Below are positions 54,623 to 63,634 of a stretch of DNA of 64,000 bases, in pieces. How positions within the stretch are numbered: the stretch's first letter is position 1; every line of letters begins with the position of its first letter. The translations under genes and the position numbers were made by a program. The stretch is from Prochlorococcus marinus CUG1433. GTDB taxonomy: Bacteria; Cyanobacteriota; Cyanobacteriia; PCC-6307; Cyanobiaceae. The notes beneath the pieces are model-generated. The model was not told the DNA's origin. It was given only the letters and a program-made list of their open reading frames with translations, and ran no database searches. The stretch covers positions 62,001 to 126,000 of the forward strand of contig JAEPLN010000001.1 of the NCBI GenBank assembly GCA_017644425.1. The letters run 5' to 3'.

Positions 54623-56416
54623 ATGTCGAATATTGATTTAAAAAGAAGAACAAAAATAGTGGCAACTATTGGCCCTGCAACTCAATCTGAAGAGATAATT
54701 ACAAATTTAATTAAAGCTGGAGTAACAACATTCAGATTAAATTTCTCACATGGGGATCACAAAGATCATGCTGCAAGAATAAAAACCATAAGAGAAGTTT
54801 CAAAAAAGTTAGACATAGATATTGGAATATTACAAGATCTTCAAGGACCTAAAATAAGATTAGGGCGATTTAAAGATGGTCCAGTAAAAGTTAAAAAAGG
54901 TGATAAATTTACACTTACATCGAATGAAGTTGAGTGTACAAATACTATTGCAAATGTAACCTACGACAAACTTTCTGAAGAGGTTAGCGAAGGTAAAAGA
55001 ATACTTTTAGATGATGGCAAAATAGAAATGATTGTAAAAAAAGTAGATATAAAGGCTAATCTTTTGGAGTGCCTCGTAACTGTAGGGGGGGTTCTTTCAA
55101 ATAATAAAGGTGTAAACTTTCCAGATGTTCAATTATCAGTAAAAGCATTAACAGAAAAAGATAAAGAGGATTTACAGTTCGGTTTATCTGAAGGAGTTGA
55201 TTGGATAGCCCTAAGTTTCGTAAGAAATCCATCCGATATAAACGAGATAAAACATTTAATTAACAAAAATGGTCATTCAACCCCAGTAGTCGCAAAAATA
55301 GAAAAATTTGAGGCAATTGATCAAATTGATACTGTTTTACCCTTATGTGATGGGGTTATGGTTGCAAGAGGTGATTTGGGAGTAGAAATGCCTGCTGAAG
55401 AAGTTCCTCTTTTGCAAAAGGAATTAATAAGAAAAGCTAATACATTAGGTATCCCAATAATTACAGCGACTCAAATGCTTGATTCTATGGCTGCGAATCC
55501 AAGACCAACTAGGGCCGAAGTTAGTGATGTCGCCAATGCAATTCTGGATGGTACAGATGCTGTAATGCTTTCAAACGAAACTGCAGTAGGTGATTATCCA
55601 GTAGAGGCAGTAGAAACGATGGCCACCATCGCGAGGAGAATTGAAAGGGATTATCCACTAAAAGCTATTGACAGCCACTTACCTAGTACTATCCCAAATG
55701 CCATTAGTGCAGCAGTAAGTAATATAGCTAGACAACTTGATGCAAGAGCAATAATTCCATTAACAAAATCAGGTTCTACAGCTCGAAATGTAAGTAAATT
55801 CAGACCACCAACACCTATCTTGGCTACTACTACAGAGAGGAGTGTAGCGAGAAGATTACAACTTGTTTGGGGAGTTACTCCCATAGTAGTTAACAATGAT
55901 GAGAGAACAGCTAAAACTTTTAGTTTAGCTATGCAAATTGCACAGGAGATGGGGATCCTAAATCAAGGAGATTTAGTAGTACAAACTGCAGGCACATTAA
56001 CTGGTATTAGCGGATCTACAGATTTAATAAAGGTCGGTATAGTAAGGAAGATTGTATCAAGAGGGATTTCAATAGGAGAAATCGGCGTTACAGGTAAAGC
56101 AAGAATAATAAAAAATAATCTTGATATGTCCTTAATTTGTCCAGGAGAAATAATATTTGTGCCAAAGGAATTAATGGAATATATCCCACTAAGTAAAAAT
56201 ATTGCTGGTATAGTTACCAATCAAAATGTAGATAATGTTTACGAATTGTACAACAAGAATAATAAAAAGATTTCTACAATTTGTAACTTAGAGAATTTAG
56301 ATAATCATCAAATTAGCAATGGTGACCTTATTACATTGCAGCTTAATGAAGGTGTTGTATACATGGGCCAAATTGAAGATGATGATGATGCAATAGATAA
56401 ATATAAATATGTCTAG
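54623..56416 (+). CDS. pyk: Pyruvate kinase
   Basis: Pyruvate kinase makes ATP and pyruvate from PEP. The KIVATIGPAT start (about 10-19), ARGDLGVEMPAEEVPLLQKEL (about 250-270) and the AVMLSNETAVGDYPVEAVETM block (about 313-333) are intact. At 597 aa it carries the C-terminal PEP-utilizer-like extra domain after the allosteric domain (from about residue 480), typical of cyanobacterial pyruvate kinases. The stop overlaps the ABC permease start by 8 bp. Confidence 0.96.
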   Translation: MSNIDLKRRTKIVATIGPATQSEEIITNLIKAGVTTFRLNFSHGDHKDHAARIKTIREVSKKLDIDIGILQDLQGPKIRLGRFKDGPVKVKKGDKFTLTSNEVECTNTIANVTYDKLSEEVSEGKRILLDDGKIEMIVKKVDIKANLLECLVTVGGVLSNNKGVNFPDVQLSVKALTEKDKEDLQFGLSEGVDWIALSFVRNPSDINEIKHLINKNGHSTPVVAKIEKFEAIDQIDTVLPLCDGVMVARGDLGVEMPAEEVPLLQKELIRKANTLGIPIITATQMLDSMAANPRPTRAEVSDVANAILDGTDAVMLSNETAVGDYPVEAVETMATIARRIERDYPLKAIDSHLPSTIPNAISAAVSNIARQLDARAIIPLTKSGSTARNVSKFRPPTPILATTTERSVARRLQLVWGVTPIVVNNDERTAKTFSLAMQIAQEMGILNQGDLVVQTAGTLTGISGSTDLIKVGIVRKIVSRGISIGEIGVTGKARIIKNNLDMSLICPGEIIFVPKELMEYIPLSKNIAGIVTNQNVDNVYELYNKNNKKISTICNLENLDNHQISNGDLITLQLNEGVVYMGQIEDDDDAIDKYKYV

Positions 56417-57641
56417 AAATATCTCAATAAAAGAAGCCTTAGGAATGGCTACAAAAACCCTAGTATCGAACAAATTAAGAAGTTCGCTAACAATGCTGGG
56501 AATTATTATAGGAAATGCTTCTGTTATTACACTTGTTGGACTTGGAAGAGGAGCTCAAACATTAGCAAAAAACCAATTAAGTAATTTAGGTGCGAATGTT
56601 TTATTCATTGTGCCTGGAAATAATGATACAAGAAGGAGAGGTATTTCATTTCCTAAAAACCTTGTTTTAGAAGATGCAATAGCAATAAGTAATCAAGTCC
56701 CAACAGTTAAAAAAGTAGCCCCTCAAATATCTGCTAACGAAATTGTGCAATCAAATTCTAAAAGCCTAAATATATCAATTGCAGGAATTACTCCTGAATT
56801 TCTTGAGGTAAGGAGCTTCGAAGTAGACAAGGGAAGATTCATATCACAAAGTGATGTCAATAGTGCAAGAAGTTATGTTGTAATAGGTCCTGATCTAAAA
56901 GACGAATTTTTCATAGATAAATCTTCCTCACTTGGAAAAAAAATCAGAATTAAAGATCATACTTATGAAATTATCGGAATCTTAAAACCAAAAGGTGCTG
57001 TCTTTGGAAGTAATCAAGACAAAAATGCTTATATTCCATTAACCACTATGGTGAATCGGATTACCGGGAAAGATCCCACATTTGGTGTTAGTTTAAGCTT
57101 CATTAGTGTGGAAGCTATAAATAAAAAAGCGACCAGTGCAGCTAAATTTCAAATCACTAACCTATTAAGGCAAAGACATAAAATAATAAGAGACGATGAC
57201 TTTGCCGTTAGATCACAAGAAGATGCATTAAATATAGTAACTAACATTACAAGTGGATTAACTTTTTTATTGGCAGGCATTGGAGCAGTATCATTAGTAG
57301 TTGGAGGAATAGGAATCATGAATATTATGCTCGTTTCTGTTAGTGAAAGGACTGAAGAAATTGGACTTAGAAAGGCAATAGGAGCTAAACAGTCAGACAT
57401 ATTAGTTCAATTTTTAATTGAAGCATTGATTTTATCAACAATTGGAGGATTAATAGGAACAACAACTGGATTATCAGGTGTTTTTCTTTTATCTTTGACA
57501 ACACCTCTTCCTGCATCTGTAGGAATTACCACAACTTTTTCTACCATGATCATTTCAGGATCTATAGGTTTAATTTTTGGAGTTTTACCTGCAAAAAGAG
57601 CCTCAAAATTAGATCCAATTGTTGCATTGAGAAGTTTATAA
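56409..57641 (+). CDS. ABC transporter permease, MacB/FtsX type
   Basis: The protein has one N-terminal membrane helix (about 30-50), a periplasmic core (about 60-270, MacB-PCD type) and three C-terminal helices (about 280-400) with the FtsX motif VSERTEEIGLRKAIGAKQSDIL (about 312-333) and an ending PAKRASKLDPIVALRSL. This is the DevC/MacB type permease for export of lipids or peptides. No ATPase or membrane-fusion gene is nearby, so its partner is encoded elsewhere. Start overlaps pyk by 8 bp. Confidence 0.9.
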   Translation: MSRNISIKEALGMATKTLVSNKLRSSLTMLGIIIGNASVITLVGLGRGAQTLAKNQLSNLGANVLFIVPGNNDTRRRGISFPKNLVLEDAIAISNQVPTVKKVAPQISANEIVQSNSKSLNISIAGITPEFLEVRSFEVDKGRFISQSDVNSARSYVVIGPDLKDEFFIDKSSSLGKKIRIKDHTYEIIGILKPKGAVFGSNQDKNAYIPLTTMVNRITGKDPTFGVSLSFISVEAINKKATSAAKFQITNLLRQRHKIIRDDDFAVRSQEDALNIVTNITSGLTFLLAGIGAVSLVVGGIGIMNIMLVSVSERTEEIGLRKAIGAKQSDILVQFLIEALILSTIGGLIGTTTGLSGVFLLSLTTPLPASVGITTTFSTMIISGSIGLIFGVLPAKRASKLDPIVALRSL

Positions 57642-57655
57642 ATTAATTAATAATC

Positions 57656-58225
57656 ATGCTCAATTTTTATAAATTAATTGAGATACTGGTAACTCTTCAA
57701 TCACTTGTAATAGCAACAATGCTACCTATTTATATTCCCTTACAATTTATCGACAAATCTAGTAATAACTTTGAGTTACCAATAACATGGCAAGTTCCAA
57801 CTATAATACTATTAACACTTATTTTTCATAAAAAAGTTGTTTTCATAGCATTTTCTATATACATATTTTTAGGATTATTTATTGCTCCAGTCTTTCATCA
57901 GGGAGGTTCAATAGGATATTTGCTCACTCCAAATTTTGGTTATTTATTGGGTATGTATCCATTAATCAAAATAATTGATAATTTAAATACTAAAAATAAA
58001 ATACATTTTGGCAACTTTATAACAAATGGTTTTATTGCGATAAGTGCGATGCATTTAACTGGAATATTTTACAACTTTATACAAATTATATTTTACAGTG
58101 AATATAATTTATTTTTATATAATTTAGGGAAATACTCCGCAGGTAAAATTGGGTATCATTTTATAATGCTTTTTCCACTTTTAATACTTATTAAACCTAT
58201 AGAAGGTTTAAAACGTGACAAATAA
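57656..58225 (+). CDS. bioY: BioY-type biotin transporter (ECF S component)
   Basis: The 189-aa protein has five to six hydrophobic helices and the GYLLTPNFGYLLGMYPLIKII segment (about 97-118), plus the GKYSAGKIGYHFIMLFPLLILI C-terminal part, which matches the BioY pattern. BioY proteins take up biotin, alone or with an ECF module; no such module is here. It overlaps lspA by one base. Identity as BioY is my best reading, although the sequence is quite divergent. Confidence 0.75.
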   Translation: MLNFYKLIEILVTLQSLVIATMLPIYIPLQFIDKSSNNFELPITWQVPTIILLTLIFHKKVVFIAFSIYIFLGLFIAPVFHQGGSIGYLLTPNFGYLLGMYPLIKIIDNLNTKNKIHFGNFITNGFIAISAMHLTGIFYNFIQIIFYSEYNLFLYNLGKYSAGKIGYHFIMLFPLLILIKPIEGLKRDK

Positions 58226-58683
58226 TGATTAATAAAATACAAACAAAATTATATTTTTTATCCTTAAGTTTTTTTATTGTTCTAATAGATCAATTTACAA
58301 AATATTTAATGTTTTATAATAAACAACTATTTATAAATAAAGATTTTCTTTTATTCAAATTAGACTTTGTAAAAAATTACGGGGCAGCATTTAACATTTT
58401 TAATGGTAGTAGAATATTTTTATCTTTAATAAGTATTTTTTTTTCAATATTACTTATTTATTTAATAGTTCGTAAAAATACCTTAAACTTAATTGACCTA
58501 TATTCTTATAGCTTTATTCTTGGTGGAACTATTGGTAATGGTATAGATAGGATATATAAAGGTTTTGTGGTTGATTTTATAAATTTAAATATTATAAATT
58601 TTCCAGTATTTAATATTGCTGATATATCAATTAATATTGGTTTTATTTTTTTACTGTATACAGTTTTTAAAAATAATCGATAA
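58225..58683 (+). CDS. lspA: Lipoprotein signal peptidase (signal peptidase II)
   Basis: LspA removes signal peptides from prolipoproteins such as the LptC-like protein in this window. The family motifs are present: DQFTKYL (about 22-28), KNYGAAFNIFNGS (about 50-62), and the active Asp pair in GNGIDRIYKGFVVDFINLN and FPVFNIADISINIG (about 103-138). Four membrane helices fill the 152-aa length. It shares one base with bioY and the GTPase gene follows directly. Confidence 0.93.
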   Translation: MINKIQTKLYFLSLSFFIVLIDQFTKYLMFYNKQLFINKDFLLFKLDFVKNYGAAFNIFNGSRIFLSLISIFFSILLIYLIVRKNTLNLIDLYSYSFILGGTIGNGIDRIYKGFVVDFINLNIINFPVFNIADISINIGFIFLLYTVFKNNR

Positions 58684-58684
58684 A

Positions 58685-60184
58685 ATGAATTACTTTAAAT
58701 TAAAGTATACAAAGTATATTTTATTAATAATATTTCTATATATTTTATTTTCGATATTTGTAAGAATAGTAAATATTTATACCCTTTTATTTTTAATAAT
58801 AATTATTTATATATTTTATAATATTGATAAAAAATTATTTAAAAAAATAGTTTATAAAGTTTTATATAAAAATAAAAAAAATACACTTTCATTCAAAAAT
58901 ACTTATGGTGCTGCCAAGATAAGTTTGGAAGGAGTAGAGAAAATTAATAAAAAAATCAACGATAAAGTAAAAGTTGAATTGTTAAATTACCAAAAAAATA
59001 AACTAGAGTCCCAATTAAAAACAGGAGATTATAATGTCACTCTTTTTGGAGCAGGTTCCTCCGGGAAAACATCTATAGCTAGATCTTTATTGAAAAATAT
59101 TGTCGGACAAACTTCAGCAAAAATAGGTACAACAAAGCAAATTAATAGCTATAAAATTCGTATCCCAATCTTAAAAAGAAACATTAATATAGTGGATACT
59201 CCAGGTTTATTTGAGCCATCTAAACTAGGAGAAGAAAGAGAAAAAGAAACGATTATACAAGCATCAAATTCTGACTTGGTTCTTTTTGTGTTAGATCAGG
59301 ACATAAATAAATACGAAAATTTTTTAATTAAAGAATTATTAAAATTAAGAAAAAAAATAATAATAGTTCTAAATAAATGTGATTTGAGATCTAGAGATGA
59401 AAATAACATCATCAAAGAAAATATAATTTCTATAACTTCCGCTAGAAAAAATAAAATTTCAGTTGTTAAAACAATTGCAGTACCTCAAGGATCTCCCTAT
59501 ATAAATTCAGATGCTTTAAATTTAGTTCCAGAGGTAGGAAGTTTATTTAGAGAAATAATTGAAACGCTCGATAATAATGGTGAAGAGTTATTGTCGGATA
59601 ATATTCTATTTCGCTCAAATAAGTTAGGTATTAAAAGTAAAAATTTCGTCCAAGAACAAAGATATTTAATGTCAAATAAAGTTATTAATAAATATATGTG
59701 GATAACAGGAGGTGTGATACTAGTTAATCCACTACCAGCTGTTGATTTCCTTACTACTACCTCAGTAAACCTTCAAATGATAATGGAATTATCAAAAATA
59801 TATGAAATAAAGCTTACAAAAAAAGATGCAAAAGATTTAGCGACTTCATTGCTAAGCGCATTGGCTAAACAAGGAATACTAAAAGGGGGACTCGCCATAC
59901 TATCTCCTGTTTTATCTACAAGCTTAACTAAAATAATATTATCTAAATCTATACAATCAGTTACAGCAGGCTGGTTAATAAGAATAGTAGGACTAAGTTT
60001 GATTGAATATTTTAAAAATGGTCAAGATTGGGGAGATGGAGGAATTCAAGAAGTAGTAGATAAGATCTATAGAATAAGTAAGAGAGAGGACATCTTAAAC
60101 AAATTCGTAAAAGAAGCTATTTCAAAAATTGAAATGAAAAAATATTTTAAATCAAATAAAAGGTTGCCTCCATTTACTACGTAA
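58685..60184 (+). CDS. Membrane-associated GTPase with DUF697 domain
   Basis: I start at ATG 58685, right after lspA; a longer frame begins inside lspA. Two hydrophobic segments at the N-terminus (about 10-50) are followed by a GTPase domain: P-loop GAGSSGKTS (about 122-130), G3 DTPGLFEP (about 172-179) and G4 NKCD (about 226-229). The C-terminal DUF697 region (about 340-440, GGVILVNPLPAVDFLTTTSV) is typical of the YcjF-like family found in cyanobacteria. Function is unknown. 499 aa. Confidence 0.85.
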   Translation: MNYFKLKYTKYILLIIFLYILFSIFVRIVNIYTLLFLIIIIYIFYNIDKKLFKKIVYKVLYKNKKNTLSFKNTYGAAKISLEGVEKINKKINDKVKVELLNYQKNKLESQLKTGDYNVTLFGAGSSGKTSIARSLLKNIVGQTSAKIGTTKQINSYKIRIPILKRNINIVDTPGLFEPSKLGEEREKETIIQASNSDLVLFVLDQDINKYENFLIKELLKLRKKIIIVLNKCDLRSRDENNIIKENIISITSARKNKISVVKTIAVPQGSPYINSDALNLVPEVGSLFREIIETLDNNGEELLSDNILFRSNKLGIKSKNFVQEQRYLMSNKVINKYMWITGGVILVNPLPAVDFLTTTSVNLQMIMELSKIYEIKLTKKDAKDLATSLLSALAKQGILKGGLAILSPVLSTSLTKIILSKSIQSVTAGWLIRIVGLSLIEYFKNGQDWGDGGIQEVVDKIYRISKREDILNKFVKEAISKIEMKKYFKSNKRLPPFTT

Positions 60185-60308
60185 AATTGGATAATTGATC
60201 ATTAAGATATGTTCTGAAATCAAAAATAGTTATTAAGAGTAAATAAGCAATACAAATAGCTATAGATAAAAACCCTGTTATAATTGCAATAATTTTTTGT
60301 CTACCCAT
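60177..60308 (-). CDS. Small single-span membrane protein, 43 aa
   Basis: An ATG at 60306-60308 opens 43 codons: MGRQKIIAIITGFLSIAICI and a second half ending LTIFDFRTYLNDQLSNFT-like. One membrane helix (about 6-28) has a basic N-terminus and an LLLITIFDFR end. This pattern resembles a short conserved cyanobacterial protein (MGR-start, one helix, then DFR). Its stop overlaps the end of the GTPase gene by 8 bp in convergent orientation, and it starts 9 bp after the decarboxylase stop codon on the same strand. Confidence 0.65.
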   Translation of the reverse strand: MGRQKIIAIITGFLSIAICIAYLLLITIFDFRTYLNDQLSNFT

Positions 60309-60317
60309 ATTCACTAT

Positions 60318-61703
60318 TTAAGCATTTAAAAGTCTCAAAAGTTCCTCAATATGAGATTCTTCTGTATTGTAATTTCCCATGACAACCCGTAAAAAATATT
60401 TATCTTTAAATTTTGGTCTAGAAAGCATAAAATTATTTTTAATTAGTTCATTAACTTTAGTTTGAGTCCATGCATCAGAGTCTTTTGGCTCAAGTTTCTT
60501 AGGTAAGAATGAGACAATATGAAGAGGACCTGAATATATATCAAATTTATTGTTACTAATATTTTTTATAAAAAAATCTTTTCTTTTAATTGAAGACTTT
60601 AATATATTTTCTATTCCATTAAGACCTAAAAAGCGTAAACCAAGCCATAGTTTGATAACCTCTGCAGGTCTAGAACCTTGTATGCCTATCTCTCCTCTAT
60701 TTAAAATATTTTCTCTTGATGATATGTAAGGTAGTCCAGTATTAAAAGTATTTTCTAAAGTATTCATATTTGATACTAATAACAAAGATGAAGTCTTTGT
60801 AATACCAATAATTTTTTGTGGATTTATCGTTATCGAATTAGCTTGATTAATATTATTTAGACCTTCTACTGGGATAGAAGTTATAGCAAAAATCCCTCCA
60901 ATTGAACCATCAATATGTAACCATATATTTCTTTTTTTACAGATTTCACTAATTTCTTTAATAGGATCAATGGCTCCTCTTACAGTTGTTCCAAGGGTGG
61001 CAACAATAGCAAATATTTTTTTATTTTCTATTGAACATTTATCTAAAGACTTTCTGAGATCGTTTATATCCATTCGACCTTGATTATCAGTTTTAATCCT
61101 GACAAGATTCGCTGTATCAAGACCCATTACTCTTATACATTTAACGAAGGAAGAATGAGCATCTTCACTAACAAGTAATACAGAATTAGGATTTGTACCT
61201 AATCCAGCATTATTTCTAGCTGCTATAAGTGCATTCAGATTACTTAATGTACCTCCGCTAGCAGCTATACCACCTGAGAAATCATTAAACCCTATTTTTT
61301 TGGCAAACCATTTGCATAATGCTTCCTCAAGCAAAGTTACACTTGGTGATAACTCGTAAGCGAGAAGATTATTATTTAAACCAGCAGCAATTAAATCTCC
61401 CAATATAGAGAAAATTAAAGGTGGGGGATCAAGGTGAGCTAGTGAGCCGGGATGAACAGGATTAAATGAATTTTTCAAAAGAGATTCAATCTCTGAAAAC
61501 AAATCTTCTTCAGAGTTACCATCCTCCGCAGGCATAATGCACTTGAAGCTCTCATCAAAAGGTAAAGGACCATTTTTATCAGCTTTAGAGAACCAGTCGC
61601 AGAGAGATTGACTTGCTCTATTAAGAAGAGTAATCAATTTGTCATTAGTCCCTAAATATGAGGGAAAATATATATCTTTTTTATTAATTAAATCTTCAGC
61701 CAT
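60318..61703 (-). CDS. PLP-dependent group II decarboxylase
   Basis: The protein is 461 aa with the fold of aromatic-L-amino-acid/glutamate/diaminobutyrate decarboxylases. The PLP Asp is in WLHIDGSIGGIFA (about 265-277) and the PLP Lys in SITINPQKIIGITKTSS (about 290-306). The residue before Lys is Gln, not the usual His of DPHK, so the substrate may differ. GGTLSNLNALIAAR (about 145-158) is also typical. No partner genes hint at a substrate. It begins 43 bp from tadA, divergent. Confidence 0.85.
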   Translation of the reverse strand: MAEDLINKKDIYFPSYLGTNDKLITLLNRASQSLCDWFSKADKNGPLPFDESFKCIMPAEDGNSEEDLFSEIESLLKNSFNPVHPGSLAHLDPPPLIFSILGDLIAAGLNNNLLAYELSPSVTLLEEALCKWFAKKIGFNDFSGGIAASGGTLSNLNALIAARNNAGLGTNPNSVLLVSEDAHSSFVKCIRVMGLDTANLVRIKTDNQGRMDINDLRKSLDKCSIENKKIFAIVATLGTTVRGAIDPIKEISEICKKRNIWLHIDGSIGGIFAITSIPVEGLNNINQANSITINPQKIIGITKTSSLLLVSNMNTLENTFNTGLPYISSRENILNRGEIGIQGSRPAEVIKLWLGLRFLGLNGIENILKSSIKRKDFFIKNISNNKFDIYSGPLHIVSFLPKKLEPKDSDAWTQTKVNELIKNNFMLSRPKFKDKYFLRVVMGNYNTEESHIEELLRLLNA

Positions 61704-61746
61704 CAGATAAAATATCTATTAATAATTCTATTCTCAATATTGGTAA

Positions 61747-62262
61747 ATGAGATATATTTTTGAAAATGGAAATAGTAATGAAGATCAACAAAGAAAAACA
61801 AATAATTCAAAATACACTTTTTGGATGAATTCGATATTAAGAAGATCCAAAGAAATTGGAAAAGTTGAGCTGCCAATCTGTTCAATAATTTTAGATGAGG
61901 GAGGAAGATGTATTGGGAGAGGGGTTAACAGGAGGAATATAAATAAAGACCCATTGGGTCATGCTGAGATAATGGCACTTAGGCAGGCATCTCTAATAAA
62001 AAATGATTGGAGATTTAATGAATGTACTATAATCACAAATTTAGAACCTTGTACTATGTGTTCATCTGCTCTTATTCAAGCGCGGATGGGTAAAGTTATT
62101 TTTGGGGCTTACGATAAGAAAAGAGGTGGATTGGGTGGCTCAATTGACCTTTCAAAACATGAAAGTGCTCATCACAAAATGGAAATAATTGGAGGTATCC
62201 TAGAAGAAGAATGTAGTCAAATTTTACAGATTTGGTTCAAAAAGCTGAGGACTCAAAAATAG
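61747..62262 (+). CDS. tadA: tRNA-specific adenosine deaminase
   Basis: TadA converts A34 to inosine in tRNA-Arg. The zinc deaminase motif is complete: GHAEIMALRQAS (about 77-88, H-x-E) and LEPCTMCSSALIQARM (about 103-118, P-C-x2-C). The family start is near FWMNSILRRSKEIGK, so the first 25 residues are an extension of the ATG 61747 reading; the ATG at residue 27 is possible. The stop overlaps converging aminotransferase gene end by 26 bp. 171 aa as annotated. Confidence 0.93.
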   Translation: MRYIFENGNSNEDQQRKTNNSKYTFWMNSILRRSKEIGKVELPICSIILDEGGRCIGRGVNRRNINKDPLGHAEIMALRQASLIKNDWRFNECTIITNLEPCTMCSSALIQARMGKVIFGAYDKKRGGLGGSIDLSKHESAHHKMEIIGGILEEECSQILQIWFKKLRTQK

Positions 62263-63421
62263 AAAATTTCTTTAACTCTGTATCAAATAGGTTTAATAAT
62301 CTATCAACATTCTCCTCACATGAATTAAAACCCATTAGCCCTACACGCCACACCTTACCGGATAATTCTCCAAGTCCATTTCCTATTTCAATTCCAAAGT
62401 TTCTTAAGAGATGATTTCTAAAACCATCCCCATCAACTGCTGGAGGTATTTTAACTGTTGTTAAAGTTGGCAATCTATAATCCTCTGATACATGTAATTC
62501 CATGCCAAGACTTTCTAAGCCATTCCAAAGTTTCTTTGCATTAGTATTGTGTCTATTCCAAACATTTTCTAAACCCTCATTAGCAATTAATCTTAAACCT
62601 TCACGAATAGCAAAATTCATATTTACTGGGGCAGTATGATGGTAAACACGATCAGAACCCCAATACTTATTTAATAGAGATAAATCTAAATACCAGTTAG
62701 GTACTTTTGTTTTTCTTGAACTTAGTTTTTCTTCAGCTCTTTTATTCATTGTAAAAGGGCTTAATCCTGGTGGACAACTTAATCCCTTTTGACTACAGCT
62801 GTATGCTAAATCAATTTTTCATTCGTCAATCAATAATTCTAATGCGCCAAGTGAAGTAACTGCATCAACTAAAAACAAGCAATTATTTTTTCTACATATA
62901 TCCCCAATACCATCAAGAGGTTGTAAGACACCACTTGATGTTTCAGCATGGACGATAGCAAAAATAGCTGGTTTTTTAGTCTCTATTTCATACTTAATCT
63001 CCTCATAAGTAAAAGCCTCACCCCATGATTTTTCAATAACGGAAACTTGAGCTTTATATCTTGTTGCCATATCAACTAATCTATCTCCAAAATATCCTTT
63101 TTTAGCAATAAGAATTTTTTCGCCTTCTTCAATAAAATTAGCTATTGAAGCTTCCATCGCTGCACTGCCAGTGCCACTCATTGGGAGTGTAAGACGATTA
63201 TTGCACTGCCAGGTATACCTTAAAAGTTGCTGTACGTCAGACATCAATGAGATATATGCTTCATCTAAATGACCAATAGGATTCAAAGAAAGAGCGCTTA
63301 ATACTTCTGGATGTGCATTTGAAGGTCCAGGTCCTAATAAAAGTCTAGAAGGAACATAAGTCTTTGAAAAATGAGATAAATTCTCTTCATTTAAAGCCGA
63401 AATAAGTTTTGCTTCTGTCAA
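62237..63421 (-). pseudogene. Alanine-glyoxylate / serine-glyoxylate aminotransferase with in-frame TGA
   Basis: One reading frame from ATG 63419-63421 to the stop at 62237 encodes a class V aminotransferase of 394 codons that transfers an amino group to glyoxylate (photorespiration). The N-terminal part reads LLGPGPSNAHPEVL and GTGSAAMEASIANF; the PLP Lys is in SCSQKGLSCPPGL (about residue 212). A TGA at 62819-62821 (codon 201) stands in the DEW position where the family has Trp: upstream reads ELLIDE, downstream KIDLAYSCSQK. Both flanks are in the same frame and well preserved. The truncated 200-aa product lacks the Lys. It is a recent nonsense mutation (TGG to TGA), a sequencing error, or readthrough. 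Confidence 0.85.
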
Positions 63422-63453
63422 AGCATTAGATCCAATTACTTTTAAATTAGACT

Positions 63454-63476
63454 AATATCGCCTCATAAGCGATATT
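63454..63476. promoter_or_regulatory. Palindrome between aminotransferase and glnA
   Basis: AATATCGC (63454-63461) and GCGATATT (63469-63476) are perfect 8-bp inverted repeats with the spacer CTCATAA. It lies 33 bp upstream of the aminotransferase start and 159 bp upstream of glnA, in the 213-bp divergent gap. It could be an operator for either gene or an RNA hairpin in a leader. Confidence 0.4.
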
Positions 63477-63571
63477 TATTTAAAGAAATTCATTCAATTT
63501 AAATATTTAGGTAAACAATTATTAAACTTATGACTTGAAATACTAAAAGAAGACATCAAGTCTTAAGAAAA

Positions 63572-63610
63572 GTTACCGTTGATACATAACAAGAATCATC
63601 AAGTTATTAA
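63572..63610 (+). promoter_or_regulatory. glnA: Probable NtcA site and -10 of glnA
   Basis: GTT-N8-TAC (63572-63585) matches the NtcA consensus GTA-N8-TAC except for one base, and a TATTAA-type -10 (63605-63610) follows at about 20 bp, the usual spacing in NtcA-activated promoters. glnA is a known NtcA target in cyanobacteria. The site is seen; NtcA control is inference. Confidence 0.5.
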
Positions 63611-63634
63611 TTTCATATAAGGTATTACAAAATT

